Assembly (NCBI RefSeq): GCF_014049385.1
Contig: NZ_JACAOA010000008.1
Location: forward strand, 27,319 to 91,318
Reading direction: 5' to 3'
Length of the DNA stretch: 64,000 nucleotides
Source of the DNA: Ruoffia halotolerans
GTDB taxonomy: Bacteria > Bacillota > Bacilli > Lactobacillales > Aerococcaceae
The notes beneath the pieces were generated by a model. The model saw only the letters and a program-made list of their open reading frames with translations. It had not been told where the DNA came from and made no database searches. A program made the position numbers and the translations under genes. The first letter of the stretch is position 1; each line of letters begins with the position of its first letter. This document shows, one piece after another, positions 19,685 through 29,749 of this stretch.

Positions 19685-20494
19685 TTAATGAATAAATGTT
19701 TTTGTTGTTTTCATGCCAATTCTCTGGAAATCCCAACTTTTTTGAATGACATTAATAGAAATAGAATTTTGTTTTTTCTCCAAATATTTAATTTTGTCTA
19801 GAAAAGAATTATGTAAATAAGCATATTCACTTCGATTAACAAAACATTGCAATATGATAAAAACGTTATATACATCATTTCTGGAGTGAAGATACCATTT
19901 ATAGAATTCGATTTTCATGAACAAATGATAGGCAATTCTTTGCTATTTGATTTAACAAGGATATAGGCAAGCAATAAAATAATGTGTTAATTTGTCCGAA
20001 ATCAATAAAGTTTAGGATAACCCATATTGGGAATCATTATAATTTTTTACATAATGTTTTATAGCATTATCCTTTTTTATGTCTGGTTTTCTTTTTTATT
20101 AAATTACAAAGATTTGAAATTAACCAGTCTAGTTTTGAATTTCTATTTTTTATTTAACTACTTAATTGTAAATAGGCGTATTTTATATTAGGATAATTAT
20201 CGGCAAAACGATGAGCATTATATATTTAATATGATCTTCTGCATGATCTAACGGTTTAATCAGAGCATGGGTTATTGCTGTATCATATATGTGAAGTTGT
20301 GTTATTTCATCGAAAGGAGCATTGTTTTTATAAATATTAGTTTCATTGTCCATAAAGAACTTACTGTAATCATTAATGATATTATAATAGTTATTAGTCA
20401 GTAAAAATCGTTTTGCTCTTTTATAATCAATAATTTTTAAATTCCTATTATGGACAATGATGAGTTGTTCATCCAATGTTTTAAATGGTTTAAT
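19685..20494 (-). pseudogene. Decayed Abi_2 family abortive-infection gene
   Basis: Three frame fragments on the minus strand line up as one Abi_2-type protein of about 270 codons. Fragment 1 (20494-20183) begins IKPFKTLDEQLIIVHNRN and contains NNYYNIINDY, the N-terminal family signature. After HIKYI the frame shifts, and NAHRFADNYPNIKYAYLQLS continues to a stop at 20154. The middle yields NAIKHYVKNYNDSQYG and, in another frame, FIDFGQINTLFYCLP. Fragment 3 (19924-19685) holds SRNDVYNVFIILQCFVN and ends near the expected C-terminus. GGAGG is followed at seven bases by ATT at 20494 where ATG would be expected. Abi_2 proteins (AbiD/AbiF type) abort phage infection; this copy is inactive. Confidence 0.75.
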
Positions 20495-20755
20495 AAAAAA
20501 ACCTCCATTCCTAAGAATGAAAGTTTCCGCGTTGGATCCCGTATTGTAACCAACACTATCTCTTTCTCCATTCTATTTTTTTTTAGATTTTTTTCAATTT
20601 CATAGAAAATAAATACGTAACATCTGATATCAATTAATTATTTTTTGTAACCATTTCTAATTAATTATGCATGACAATTTTAAAAGTGTTATAATACTAA
20701 GACTGTTCTCAATAGATAAGGTGCAAAAGATTTGCTTCATTAAATAGGCTATGGT

Positions 20756-20809
20756 ATGTTTTATCCTACTAATAGCGGTTGTATCAAGGCTTTTTTAGTT
20801 AAAAGTTAA
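20756..20809 (+). CDS. Possible 17-residue leader peptide
   Basis: An ATG with a weak AGG seven bases upstream opens a 17-codon frame (MFYPTNSGCIKAFLVKS) inside the exporter leader. A second overlapping frame starts at 20751 (15 codons, MVCFILLIAVVSRLF) but its ribosome-binding site is too close. Translation of either is unproven. Such a frame would be expected if drug-stalled ribosomes control the downstream hairpin. Confidence 0.3.
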   Translation: MFYPTNSGCIKAFLVKS

Positions 20810-20840
20810 GTTTTTGAGAAGAAAATGATAGCTTTATTTT

Positions 20841-20874
20841 GAGAGGCAAAGGATATGGCGTGTCTCTCTTTTTT
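20841..20874 (+). terminator. Leader terminator/attenuator hairpin before ABC exporter
   Basis: GAGAGGCA (20841-20848) pairs with TGTCTCTC (20861-20868) through one G-U pair and is followed by TTTTTT. It stands only about 25 bases before the exporter start codon, so it would stop transcription inside the leader unless bypassed. Confidence 0.7.
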
Positions 20875-20898
20875 ATATTTTAGGATGGGGTGAATTGT

Positions 20899-22653
20899 AT
20901 GGATATGTTTGGAAAACTGGGTTGGTTTTTTAAACAAGAAAGAAAAGCGTATATTTTTGGAATATCAATGTTAATTCTATTGAGTGTGATGACTGCGCTT
21001 GTGCCAATGATTATTGGTATTATTATAGATAATATGACTGCAGGTACAATTACAGGAAGTCAATTGGTTATATGGAGTGTCATTCTGGTTGTTATTGCTA
21101 TAGTTCAATATGCGATGCGTTACGTATGGCGTACGAAGATTTTTGGAACATCAGCAAAACTGGAAAAGATACTTAGAGCAAGATTGTTCAATCATTTTAC
21201 ACAAATGGATTCGATATTCTTTCAAAAATATCGTACTGGAGATTTGATGGCGAGAACGACAAATGACTTGAACTCGATTCGTATGGTTGCTGGAGGAGGA
21301 ATTTTAACCTTAGTTGACTCTTTATCTCAAGGATTACTGACATTATTCATGATGTTTTTCTTTGTAGATTGGCGATTAACACTAGTGTCGATCATACCTA
21401 TACCTTTGTTAACGATTTTAATTCGTTTTGTTGGTCGTAAACTTCACTATCACTCACGAAAATCTCAAGCAGCTTTTTCTTCGATGAACGATAAAGTTCA
21501 AGAGAGTGTTACGGGTATGAAAGTAATTAAAACGTTTGGTGAGGAAGAGTTAGATATTGAAGACTTTAAGAAAATGACGACAAACGTAGTTGATCGAAAT
21601 CAAAAAGTTTATTTATTTGATGCTGCGTTTAGACCTACAAGTCAACTAATTATGGGTGCAGCTACGATTTTAGGTGTATTCTTTGGTGGTTTTCTAGTTT
21701 CACAAGGAGAAATTACTATTGGTTTATTAGTTGCTTTCATTAGTTATGTGGCTCGTTTACAGTGGCCGATGATTGCGATCGGGCGTTTGTTTAATATTTT
21801 AGAACGTGGTTCAGCAAGTTATGACCGTATTTTAGAAATTTTAAATGAAAAAAGTACGATTATTGAAGAACCGGATGCATTGAGTCAATCCATCTCAGGT
21901 GATATTCATATTGACATAGATGAATTTGCTTATCCAGATAATGATGACAAGGCTTCCTTACGTGATATTGATATTCACATCAAACAAGGGAATACACTTG
22001 GAATCGTTGGTCGTACTGGATCTGGTAAGACGTCATTATTTAAGTTGTTGTTACGTGATTATGACCAATTTAAAGGAGATATTACCTTCAATGGAATTTC
22101 GATTAAAGATTATCAATTAGATAGTTTATTAGCGAACATCGGTTACGTTCCTCAAGATAATTTCTTATTCTCTACGACTGTTCGTGATAATATTCGTTTT
22201 GCGAATATGGATACTACTAATGAAGAAGTTGAAGAAATTGCCAAAGTGACAAGAGTTCATGAGGACATATTAGGCTTTAGTGAAGGCTATGATACATTAG
22301 TAGGTGAACGTGGAGTGGCTTTATCTGGAGGACAAAAACAACGTATTTCTATGGCGAGAGCGATGTTAATTAATCCAGAATTATTGATATTGGATGATTC
22401 ACTTTCTGCCGTAGACGCTAAGACTGAAGAAGCCATTCTAAATTCAATTAAAGAAACACGTGAAGACAAATCAACAATAATTTCTGCCCATCGTCTAAGT
22501 AGTGTGATGCATGCGGATGAGATTGTTGTGCTTGATGAAGGTCAAATTGTTGAGCGTGGAACACACGAGGAATTAATTAACAATAACGGTTGGTACCAAG
22601 AAATGTACGAACACCAACAATTAGAATTAAGTTCTGAAATGGAAGAGGTGTAA
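20899..22653 (+). CDS. Heterodimeric ABC multidrug exporter, BmrC/LmrC-like subunit
   Basis: This half-transporter (584 residues) has six membrane helices in residues about 15-300 and a C-terminal nucleotide-binding domain. Walker A is GRTGSGKTS, and the signature is a full LSGGQKQR. The Walker B reads LLILDDSLSAVD, with Asp where the catalytic Glu is expected. That is the mark of the non-catalytic partner in BmrCD/LmrCD-type heterodimers. The start is ATG 20899, six bases after GGGGTG; an in-frame GTG at 20890 overlaps that site. The partner gene follows after two bases. Substrates are inferred to be drugs or lipids. Confidence 0.9.
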   Translation: MDMFGKLGWFFKQERKAYIFGISMLILLSVMTALVPMIIGIIIDNMTAGTITGSQLVIWSVILVVIAIVQYAMRYVWRTKIFGTSAKLEKILRARLFNHFTQMDSIFFQKYRTGDLMARTTNDLNSIRMVAGGGILTLVDSLSQGLLTLFMMFFFVDWRLTLVSIIPIPLLTILIRFVGRKLHYHSRKSQAAFSSMNDKVQESVTGMKVIKTFGEEELDIEDFKKMTTNVVDRNQKVYLFDAAFRPTSQLIMGAATILGVFFGGFLVSQGEITIGLLVAFISYVARLQWPMIAIGRLFNILERGSASYDRILEILNEKSTIIEEPDALSQSISGDIHIDIDEFAYPDNDDKASLRDIDIHIKQGNTLGIVGRTGSGKTSLFKLLLRDYDQFKGDITFNGISIKDYQLDSLLANIGYVPQDNFLFSTTVRDNIRFANMDTTNEEVEEIAKVTRVHEDILGFSEGYDTLVGERGVALSGGQKQRISMARAMLINPELLILDDSLSAVDAKTEEAILNSIKETREDKSTIISAHRLSSVMHADEIVVLDEGQIVERGTHEELINNNGWYQEMYEHQQLELSSEMEEV

Positions 22654-22655
22654 TA

Positions 22656-24443
22656 ATGGCAAGTAAAGGTCAACATGAATCAGCTTGGGCAAGAAAAATG
22701 TCCATGAGAGAGCAATTTACCGTAACGAAACGAATTTTTGCTTTCGCAAAACCATATTGGAAGACATTTTTTGTTGCTATCTTATTTACATCAGTCACAG
22801 TAGCTGTTTCTGTTATTATGCCAAGAGTAATTCAAACATTTATTGATGATCATTTGACACATCTCGACGTTACTGTACAAATAGCGACAACTTTTGCTTT
22901 AACTTATGGTTTCTTACTTCTATTACAAGGGGTATCGAATTATTTATCGACGTATTTATTCAATATGGCTGCTGAAAAGACAGTTGAAAACGTCCGAGAT
23001 AAAATATTTACTAAAATAAATACTCTAGGAATGCGATACTTTGACCAAACTCCAGGCGGATCGATAGTTTCTCGCGTAACAAACGATACAGAAACATTGA
23101 AAAACTTTTGGAATACATTCTATGCACTGTTTGAAGGGGTCGTAACGGTCATTTCAGTATTCGTTGGGATGTATTTAATGAATCCAAGTATGGCATTGTT
23201 ATTCTTAATCTTTGTTCCAATTATGATTGGAATTATTTGGTATTATCAAAGTTATAGTTCACAAGTATATCGCTCAATGCGTGAGAATCTAAGTCGATTA
23301 AATACTAAAATTAATGAGTCTATTCTTGGGATGAATGTTATTCAACATTTCCGTCAAGAGAAACGAATTATTAATGAATTTGATGACCAAAATGAAAAAC
23401 ATTTTGATGCGCGCTATGAAATGGTAAAAATGAATGCACTTCTATTAATGAGTGTTATTAGTTTACTAGAAGGATTATCCTTAGCTTTAGTGATCTACTT
23501 CTTAGGTAGACAATACTTAAATGGTATATTAGAAGTAGGTGTGATTTATGCATTTGTTCAATATAGTTCACAATTCTTTAGACCAATGGGAATGATGATG
23601 GATAGTTTAAGTTTACTTCAAGATGGGGTAGTATCAAGTTCACGTATTCTGCGTGTATTGGATCATGAGGAATATGTGCCGGAGCAAATTGTTCATGAAG
23701 ACGCTGAAATCAAAGATGCAAAAATTGAATTTAAAAACTTAACATTCTCTTATGATGGAAATCAAAATGTATTAAACAATATTAGTTTTACAGTTAATCC
23801 AGGAGAAACGGTTGCGATTGTCGGACATACCGGAAGTGGTAAGAGTTCAATTATTAATGTCTTAATGCGATTTTATGAGTTTCAATCAGGAGATGTTTTA
23901 ATTGACGGGCATAGTATTCGTGAGTTTCCTTATGAAGAATTAAGAAAAGATATCGGGTTAGTTCTTCAAGATTCTTTCTTATTCTATGGTGATGTGAATC
24001 GAAATATTCGTTTGTTAGACCATTCAATATCAGATCGAATGATTCGGGAAGCGGCACACTTTGTAAATGCTAATTTGTTTATTGAAAAACATTCAGATGG
24101 CTATGAGCACCGAGTTATTGAACGAGGAGCTAGTTATTCAAGTGGTGAAAAACAATTAATTTCATTCGCTAGAACGATGGCACGAGATCCAAAGATTTTA
24201 ATACTTGATGAAGCGACAGCTAACATTGATACGGAAACAGAAGAGTATATTCAAGCAAGTTTGGCGAAGATGCGTCAGAACCGAACAACCATTGCGATTG
24301 CTCACCGACTAAGTACGATTAGAGATGCCAATCAAATTATTGTTCTTGATAAAGGTAACATTATCGAACAAGGGAATCATGATGAATTGATTGAGAAAAA
24401 AGGGACATACTATCAAATGTATCGACTACAGACTAAAAACTAA
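22656..24443 (+). CDS. Heterodimeric ABC multidrug exporter, BmrD/LmrD-like subunit
   Basis: This 595-residue half-transporter has an N-terminal extension, six membrane helices and one nucleotide-binding domain. Walker A is GHTGSGKSS and Walker B ILILDEATANID keeps the catalytic Glu. Its signature motif is degenerate (YSSGEKQ instead of LSGGQ). With the preceding subunit this gives one canonical ATP site (this Walker B with the other LSGGQ) and one degenerate site. GAAGAGGTG precedes the ATG, partly inside the first gene. A terminator follows. Confidence 0.9.
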   Translation: MASKGQHESAWARKMSMREQFTVTKRIFAFAKPYWKTFFVAILFTSVTVAVSVIMPRVIQTFIDDHLTHLDVTVQIATTFALTYGFLLLLQGVSNYLSTYLFNMAAEKTVENVRDKIFTKINTLGMRYFDQTPGGSIVSRVTNDTETLKNFWNTFYALFEGVVTVISVFVGMYLMNPSMALLFLIFVPIMIGIIWYYQSYSSQVYRSMRENLSRLNTKINESILGMNVIQHFRQEKRIINEFDDQNEKHFDARYEMVKMNALLLMSVISLLEGLSLALVIYFLGRQYLNGILEVGVIYAFVQYSSQFFRPMGMMMDSLSLLQDGVVSSSRILRVLDHEEYVPEQIVHEDAEIKDAKIEFKNLTFSYDGNQNVLNNISFTVNPGETVAIVGHTGSGKSSIINVLMRFYEFQSGDVLIDGHSIREFPYEELRKDIGLVLQDSFLFYGDVNRNIRLLDHSISDRMIREAAHFVNANLFIEKHSDGYEHRVIERGASYSSGEKQLISFARTMARDPKILILDEATANIDTETEEYIQASLAKMRQNRTTIAIAHRLSTIRDANQIIVLDKGNIIEQGNHDELIEKKGTYYQMYRLQTKN

Positions 24444-24449
24444 AAAATT

Positions 24450-24495
24450 AAGACATCTAGCTGCCTTCAAATTAGAAGGAAAGTTAGATGTCTTT
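24450..24495. terminator. Terminator between exporter and plsC
   Basis: AAGACATCTA and TAGATGTCTT form the stem, with T tracts on both strands, so it can end both convergent genes. Confidence 0.8.
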
Positions 24496-24498
24496 TTA

Positions 24499-25125
24499 TT
24501 AGTCTTTTTTACTTGGGATATATTCGTAATCAGGATCCAATTGCTTGTCTAATTTATCGAAAGCCTCTGCAATCGCAAGATCAATTTGTTTCAGTTCTTC
24601 TCGAGTATATTTTTTAGAATCATCGAAAGAAATAGGTTCGCCAATGGCTACTTTTGCTTTCTTACGGAAGAAAAATTCTTTCGCATTCATTGGCGGTTGC
24701 AAAGCAATTGGAACAATATCCTTCTTACTCAGCCTTTGGATAAAGGCAGTTCCACCTTTTACTTCAGTGGAGTAGCGTGAGCCTGTAGGGAAAATTCCTA
24801 GATGTTTATTCTCTTCGTTCATGACCTCAACACCACGACGAAGTGACTTCGGTGATGGTTTTTCTCTTTTGACTGGGAAAACATTTAATTTCGGCAACAA
24901 ATAGCGGAAGATTTTATTCTTAAATAAAGTATCTTTAGCCATGAAAGCAATTTCAGTTGGCTCAACAACCATAGCTAAGATAATAGGGTCTAACCAGTGA
25001 CGGTGGGTTGATGCAATAATTGCGACATCTTTTGATAAATTTTCCTGGCCAACGACATAGGGTTTCCCATTAAAAATGTATACAATGTATTTGACTATAA
25101 ATAATAAAAATGAATAGAGATTCAT
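24499..25125 (-). CDS. plsC: 1-acyl-glycerol-3-phosphate acyltransferase (PlsC family)
   Basis: This is a 208-residue membrane-associated acyltransferase with an N-terminal hydrophobic segment. The catalytic H-x4-D motif is seen in STHRHWLD (about residues 37-44). The block usually written FPEGTRS is FPTGSRYS here, so the Glu is replaced by Thr, as I recall in some Gram-positive homologues. It would add the second acyl chain to make phosphatidic acid. GAAAGG precedes the ATG at 25125. It is divergent from the glutaminyl cyclase gene. Confidence 0.85.
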   Translation of the reverse strand: MNLYSFLLFIVKYIVYIFNGKPYVVGQENLSKDVAIIASTHRHWLDPIILAMVVEPTEIAFMAKDTLFKNKIFRYLLPKLNVFPVKREKPSPKSLRRGVEVMNEENKHLGIFPTGSRYSTEVKGGTAFIQRLSKKDIVPIALQPPMNAKEFFFRKKAKVAIGEPISFDDSKKYTREELKQIDLAIAEAFDKLDKQLDPDYEYIPSKKD

Positions 25126-25196
25126 TACTAACGACCTTTCTATTAAAAAATATGATAAAATTACTATATTCTCAGGTTGGGTTAAAGGAGTTTTTT

Positions 25197-25973
25197 ATGA
25201 AGAAAATCATTCACAAAATAACATTATTAATTTGCGTTCATTGTATTATACCAATAATTTCAGTAGCTTCTCAAGATGAATATGAACTTTTGTCAATTCA
25301 TCCAAGTGATTCGACAGCGTTCACACAAGGCTTTGAATTAAATGAAGCAGGCGAATTATTGCTAGGAACAGGTTTGTACGGTGAATCAAAGATAGGTTAT
25401 TTAGATTTAGACACAGGTCATTATGATGTCGTTGATCAATTAGATAAAGAATTGTTCGGGGAAGGTCTGACAGTTACTTCAGATGCAATGTGGCAACTGA
25501 CATGGCGTAGTGGCGTGGCATTTAAAAGAGATAAAGATACTTTAAAAATAATTGATACCGTAGATTATGAAGGCGAAGGCTGGGGATTAGCTTATGACGA
25601 CCAAGAAGATGTCATTTGGATGTCAGATGGAACGAGTGTCCTTGAACAAAGAGATCCTAGCACCTTTGAAGTGATTGATACAATTGATGTGACTTATAAT
25701 GATCAATTAATAGAAGAAATCAATGAGTTGGAATTTGCTAACGGATATATTTATGCAAATGTATGGTATACTAATGAAATCATTGTCATCGATCCAAAAA
25801 CGGGTATCGTAACATATAAGTATGACCTGACTGAAGTTCTCGAAGAGAATTTGACAGACCAAGAGTTGGATGAAGTAGACTCCCTTAATGGAATTGCTCA
25901 TATTGAAGGCAATCAGTTTTATATTACGGGGAAACTGTATCCGGTTATTTTTGAGATAGAATTAAAGCATTAA
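25197..25973 (+). CDS. Secreted glutaminyl-peptide cyclotransferase
   Basis: The 258-residue protein belongs to the plant/bacterial-type glutamine cyclotransferase family, a beta-propeller enzyme that turns N-terminal Gln into pyroglutamate. Family marks are TAFTQGFE near the N-terminus, YGESKIGYLDL, GEGLTVTSDAMWQLTWRSG and LNGIAH. It starts with a signal peptide ending in SVAS before QDEY (about residue 27). The start is ATG 25197, six bases after AAAGGAG; the longer frame from 25110 overlaps plsC and is rejected. Its targets may include exported proteins whose mature end is Gln, such as both BMP proteins here. Confidence 0.85.
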   Translation: MKKIIHKITLLICVHCIIPIISVASQDEYELLSIHPSDSTAFTQGFELNEAGELLLGTGLYGESKIGYLDLDTGHYDVVDQLDKELFGEGLTVTSDAMWQLTWRSGVAFKRDKDTLKIIDTVDYEGEGWGLAYDDQEDVIWMSDGTSVLEQRDPSTFEVIDTIDVTYNDQLIEEINELEFANGYIYANVWYTNEIIVIDPKTGIVTYKYDLTEVLEENLTDQELDEVDSLNGIAHIEGNQFYITGKLYPVIFEIELKH

Positions 25974-25976
25974 TAG

Positions 25977-27134
<1,158 letters not shown>

Positions 27135-27205
27135 ATAGTGGCTAATTGTCTGAATTTTTGATACACTGTCTTTATGCTTAAAAAATGAAAGGATGACAAA
27201 CGTTA

Positions 27206-27577
27206 ATGGAATTTATTCTAAGTTTTATGCCGTTTATAGCTTTATTCGCAGTAATGTACTTCATGCTAATAAGACCACAAAAGAAACAGGCACAGAAAAA
27301 ACAAGAGATGTTAAATGACATGAAACCAGGTGACGCAGTAGTGACTATCGGAGGGCTTCATGGTGTTGTAGATGAAGTGAGCCAAAGTAGTCAAACAGTC
27401 GTACTTGATTGTGAAGGTGTATATTTAACATTTACATTAGGTGCTATTGCAACTGTTACTCAAGGTGGTAATATTGTAAATCGTCAAGACGAAATTGAAG
27501 TAGCGAACGATATTGCTCACGAAGAAAATCGAGAAGACATTGCTGAAGAAAGCGATGAAACTGAAAGCACTCTTTAA
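27206..27577 (+). CDS. yajC: Preprotein translocase subunit YajC
   Basis: YajC is a small membrane partner of SecDF. The 123-residue protein has one membrane helix (residues 3-22), then IRPQKKQAQKKQEML and GDAVVTIGGLHGVV, which are family hallmarks. An acidic C-terminal tail (EENREDIAEESDETEST) is longer than in many homologues. A terminator follows. Confidence 0.94.
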   Translation: MEFILSFMPFIALFAVMYFMLIRPQKKQAQKKQEMLNDMKPGDAVVTIGGLHGVVDEVSQSSQTVVLDCEGVYLTFTLGAIATVTQGGNIVNRQDEIEVANDIAHEENREDIAEESDETESTL

Positions 27578-27587
27578 TTTCAATAAA

Positions 27588-27632
27588 GCTCTAAGAATTC
27601 CTGTATAAGGGATTTCTTGGAGCATTTTTTTG
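27588..27632 (+). terminator. Terminator after yajC
   Basis: GCTCTAAGAATTCC (27588-27601) pairs with GGATTTCTTGGAGC (27610-27623) with mismatches, followed by ATTTTTTT. Confidence 0.8.
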
Positions 27633-27676
27633 TCAATAAATAAAGTTATCTTCAAATGATACTTAAACATTAGAGA

Positions 27677-27705
27677 TTGATTTTACGAACAAGTGTTTGT
27701 ATAAT
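27677..27705 (+). promoter_or_regulatory. dinB promoter with LexA box in the spacer
   Basis: TTGATT (27677-27682) and TATAAT (27700-27705) are 17 bases apart. CGAACAAGTGTTTG (27686-27699), a 14-base LexA box, fills most of the spacer, so repressor binding would block RNA polymerase directly. Confidence 0.88.
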
Positions 27706-27731
27706 ATATACAATAAAGTGAGGTGAGTTGC

Positions 27732-28847
27732 GTGCAATATGGTATTTTATCTTTTGATGAAGTTGAACCCGATATATCAAGAAAAATTCTCCATGTCGAC
27801 ATGGATGCCTTTTATGCCAGTGTTGAAGTGAGAGATAACCCTAAATTAAAGAATAAGCCTGTTGTTATAGCAAAGCATCCCAAACTTACCGGTGGACGAG
27901 GGATTGTATCAACCTGTAATTACGAAGCAAGAAAGTATGGCATTCACTCTGCAATGTCTGCTCAAGAAGCCTATATGCGTTGTCCTAAAGCTGTCTTTAT
28001 CCAAGGAGATTTAAATTACTATCGTGAAATATCGATGCAAATTAGAGAAATCTTTAATGAATATACGGATTTAATTGAGCCTGTATCCCTAGATGAGGCT
28101 TATTTGGATGTAACGAATAATAAAAAGAATATGAAGAGTGCGACAATCATGGCTATGGAGATAAAGGAAGAAGTTTACCGCCGAACGCGTTTAACTTGTT
28201 CTGTGGGGATTTCTTATAATAAATTCATCGCAAAAATTGCCTCAGACTATAATAAACCTAACGGAATCACCTTAGTTGAACCCAAAGATGCTGTTCAATT
28301 CTTAAAAGAATTAAGTATCGATAAATTTCATGGAGTAGGGAAGAAGTCACTCCCGAATTTCCATGATATGGGAATTTTTACTGGGAAAGATTTATACGAA
28401 AAGTCACTCGATGAATTAATTGATAACTTTGGTAAAATGGGCTATTCCTTATATTTTAAAGTGCGAGGCGTTCATAATACACCTGTGAATAATAAGCGCG
28501 AACGAAAATCAATTGGAAGAGAAAGAACCTTCTCGGTATTTCTTGAATTAGAGTCTCAAGTAGTAGATAATATAGTTAAATTGATACACCAGGTGGACAA
28601 TCGACATCATATTTCTGATATGAGAGCACATACGATTACTTTGAAAATTCGATACGATAATTTTGAGACAATTACTCGACAAATTCAATCCATTGAAACG
28701 ATTGAATCTCTTGAAAAAAGTATAGAATTAGCTAAGGAAATTTGGAAAGAGCATGGACATCTTGACCGGACCATTCGATTATTAGGTGTGACTTTTTCAA
28801 ATTTCGACCACCCTTTATATACATCAATTAAACTTGACTTAGACTAG
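27732..28847 (+). CDS. dinB: DNA polymerase IV (Y family)
   Basis: This translesion polymerase has 371 residues. The catalytic motifs HVDMDAFYASVE and SLDEAYLDV carry the metal-binding acids, and the helix-hairpin-helix region reads DKFHGVGKKS. The most likely start is GTG 27732, six bases after AGGTG; the in-frame GTG at 27723 lies within the ribosome-binding site. The LexA box in its promoter makes it SOS-inducible. The ZIP transporter gene follows after 12 bases. Confidence 0.94.
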   Translation: MQYGILSFDEVEPDISRKILHVDMDAFYASVEVRDNPKLKNKPVVIAKHPKLTGGRGIVSTCNYEARKYGIHSAMSAQEAYMRCPKAVFIQGDLNYYREISMQIREIFNEYTDLIEPVSLDEAYLDVTNNKKNMKSATIMAMEIKEEVYRRTRLTCSVGISYNKFIAKIASDYNKPNGITLVEPKDAVQFLKELSIDKFHGVGKKSLPNFHDMGIFTGKDLYEKSLDELIDNFGKMGYSLYFKVRGVHNTPVNNKRERKSIGRERTFSVFLELESQVVDNIVKLIHQVDNRHHISDMRAHTITLKIRYDNFETITRQIQSIETIESLEKSIELAKEIWKEHGHLDRTIRLLGVTFSNFDHPLYTSIKLDLD

Positions 28848-28859
28848 GAGAATAAATAT

Positions 28860-29663
28860 ATGGCATTATTTAGTAATTCAATTTTTCAAGCACTCATTGC
28901 AGGGATATTTACTTGGCTTTGTACATTATTTGGCTCTTCTTTTGTTTTTCTTTTTAAAGAAGTGAATGATCGCTTTTTAGCAATTATGCAAGGATTTGCA
29001 GCAGGAGTGATGATCGCAGCATCTTTTTGGTCGTTACTAGCACCTGCGTTAGAATATGCTGAATCTAGCTCATCATCGTTACCGGCTTGGTTACCCGTAG
29101 CAGTAGGCTTTGTGGTTGGAGGTTTATTTTTAAGACTCCTTGACTACACAGTTCCGCATACGCATTTATCTGAAGACCATGGAGACTCAGATAATAGAAA
29201 ATTATCGAAGACAATGATGTTATTCTTAGCCGTAACCATACATAATATTCCAGAAGGACTCGCCTTAGGTGTTGCCTTTGCGGCAGCAGGCGTTGGTAAT
29301 GGTGGAGCAACTTTAACTGGAGCCATTGCATTAGCTATTGGTATCGGTTTACAAAATATACCTGAAGGATCAGCTTTATCATTACCATTATATGCAGATG
29401 GAAGAACGAAACGAAAAGCGTTTCAAATGGGACAGTTATCAGCGGTTGTTGAACCAGTTTCAGCTGTTATTGGGGCAGCAGCCGTTCTAGTTGTTCAAGA
29501 AATATTACCTTATGCACTTGCTTTCGCAGCTGGATCAATGATCTTTGTGGTTGTTGAGCAATTAATTCCTGAATCACAATCCTCTAACCATACGGATGAA
29601 GCAACTTTAGCATTAATTGGTGGTTTTATCCTAATGATGATATTAGATGTGGCCTTAGGTTAA
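28860..29663 (+). CDS. ZIP family metal transporter
   Basis: The 267-residue protein has eight predicted membrane helices. The metal-site motif HNIPEGLALG lies in the fourth or fifth helix and is echoed by QNIPEGSAL in the next. A short His/Asp-containing loop (HTHLSEDHGDSDN) separates helices three and four. Such proteins import zinc or other divalent metals; the exact metal cannot be read from the sequence. It follows dinB closely and probably shares its transcript. Confidence 0.9.
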   Translation: MALFSNSIFQALIAGIFTWLCTLFGSSFVFLFKEVNDRFLAIMQGFAAGVMIAASFWSLLAPALEYAESSSSSLPAWLPVAVGFVVGGLFLRLLDYTVPHTHLSEDHGDSDNRKLSKTMMLFLAVTIHNIPEGLALGVAFAAAGVGNGGATLTGAIALAIGIGLQNIPEGSALSLPLYADGRTKRKAFQMGQLSAVVEPVSAVIGAAAVLVVQEILPYALAFAAGSMIFVVVEQLIPESQSSNHTDEATLALIGGFILMMILDVALG

Positions 29664-29685
29664 TAATTATTTTCAATCTGTAATT

Positions 29686-29730
29686 AAACTGTTATACTGT
29701 AATTATCGATTCACAGTATAACAGTTTTTT
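29686..29730 (+). terminator. Terminator after ZIP transporter
   Basis: AAACTGTTATACTGT (29686-29700) pairs perfectly over 15 bp with ACAGTATAACAGTTT (29713-29727), followed by further Ts. Confidence 0.9.
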
Positions 29731-29749
29731 ATTTATCTGGAGGGATTTA

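Larger units (their letters stand above)
20690..20874 (+). promoter_or_regulatory. Promoter and long attenuator-like leader of ABC exporter
   Basis: An extended -10 (TG-T-TATAAT, hexamer 20690-20695) lies about 200 bases before the first exporter gene. The leader contains a GCAAA-AGA-TTTGC hairpin (20723-20735), and a short reading frame at 20756-20809. GCTAT (20748-20752) can pair with ATAGC at 20772-20776 or with a second ATAGC at 20828-20832. It ends in a terminator-type hairpin just before the gene. Bacillus bmrCD, a relative of these transporters, is controlled by leader translation; a similar mechanism here is inferred. Confidence 0.5.

Noticed and set aside
20751..20798. Second overlapping 15-codon frame (MVCFILLIAVVSRLF) in the exporter leader
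   Set aside because: Its only purine-rich stretch is two bases from the ATG, too close for initiation, so the frame at 20756 is preferred.
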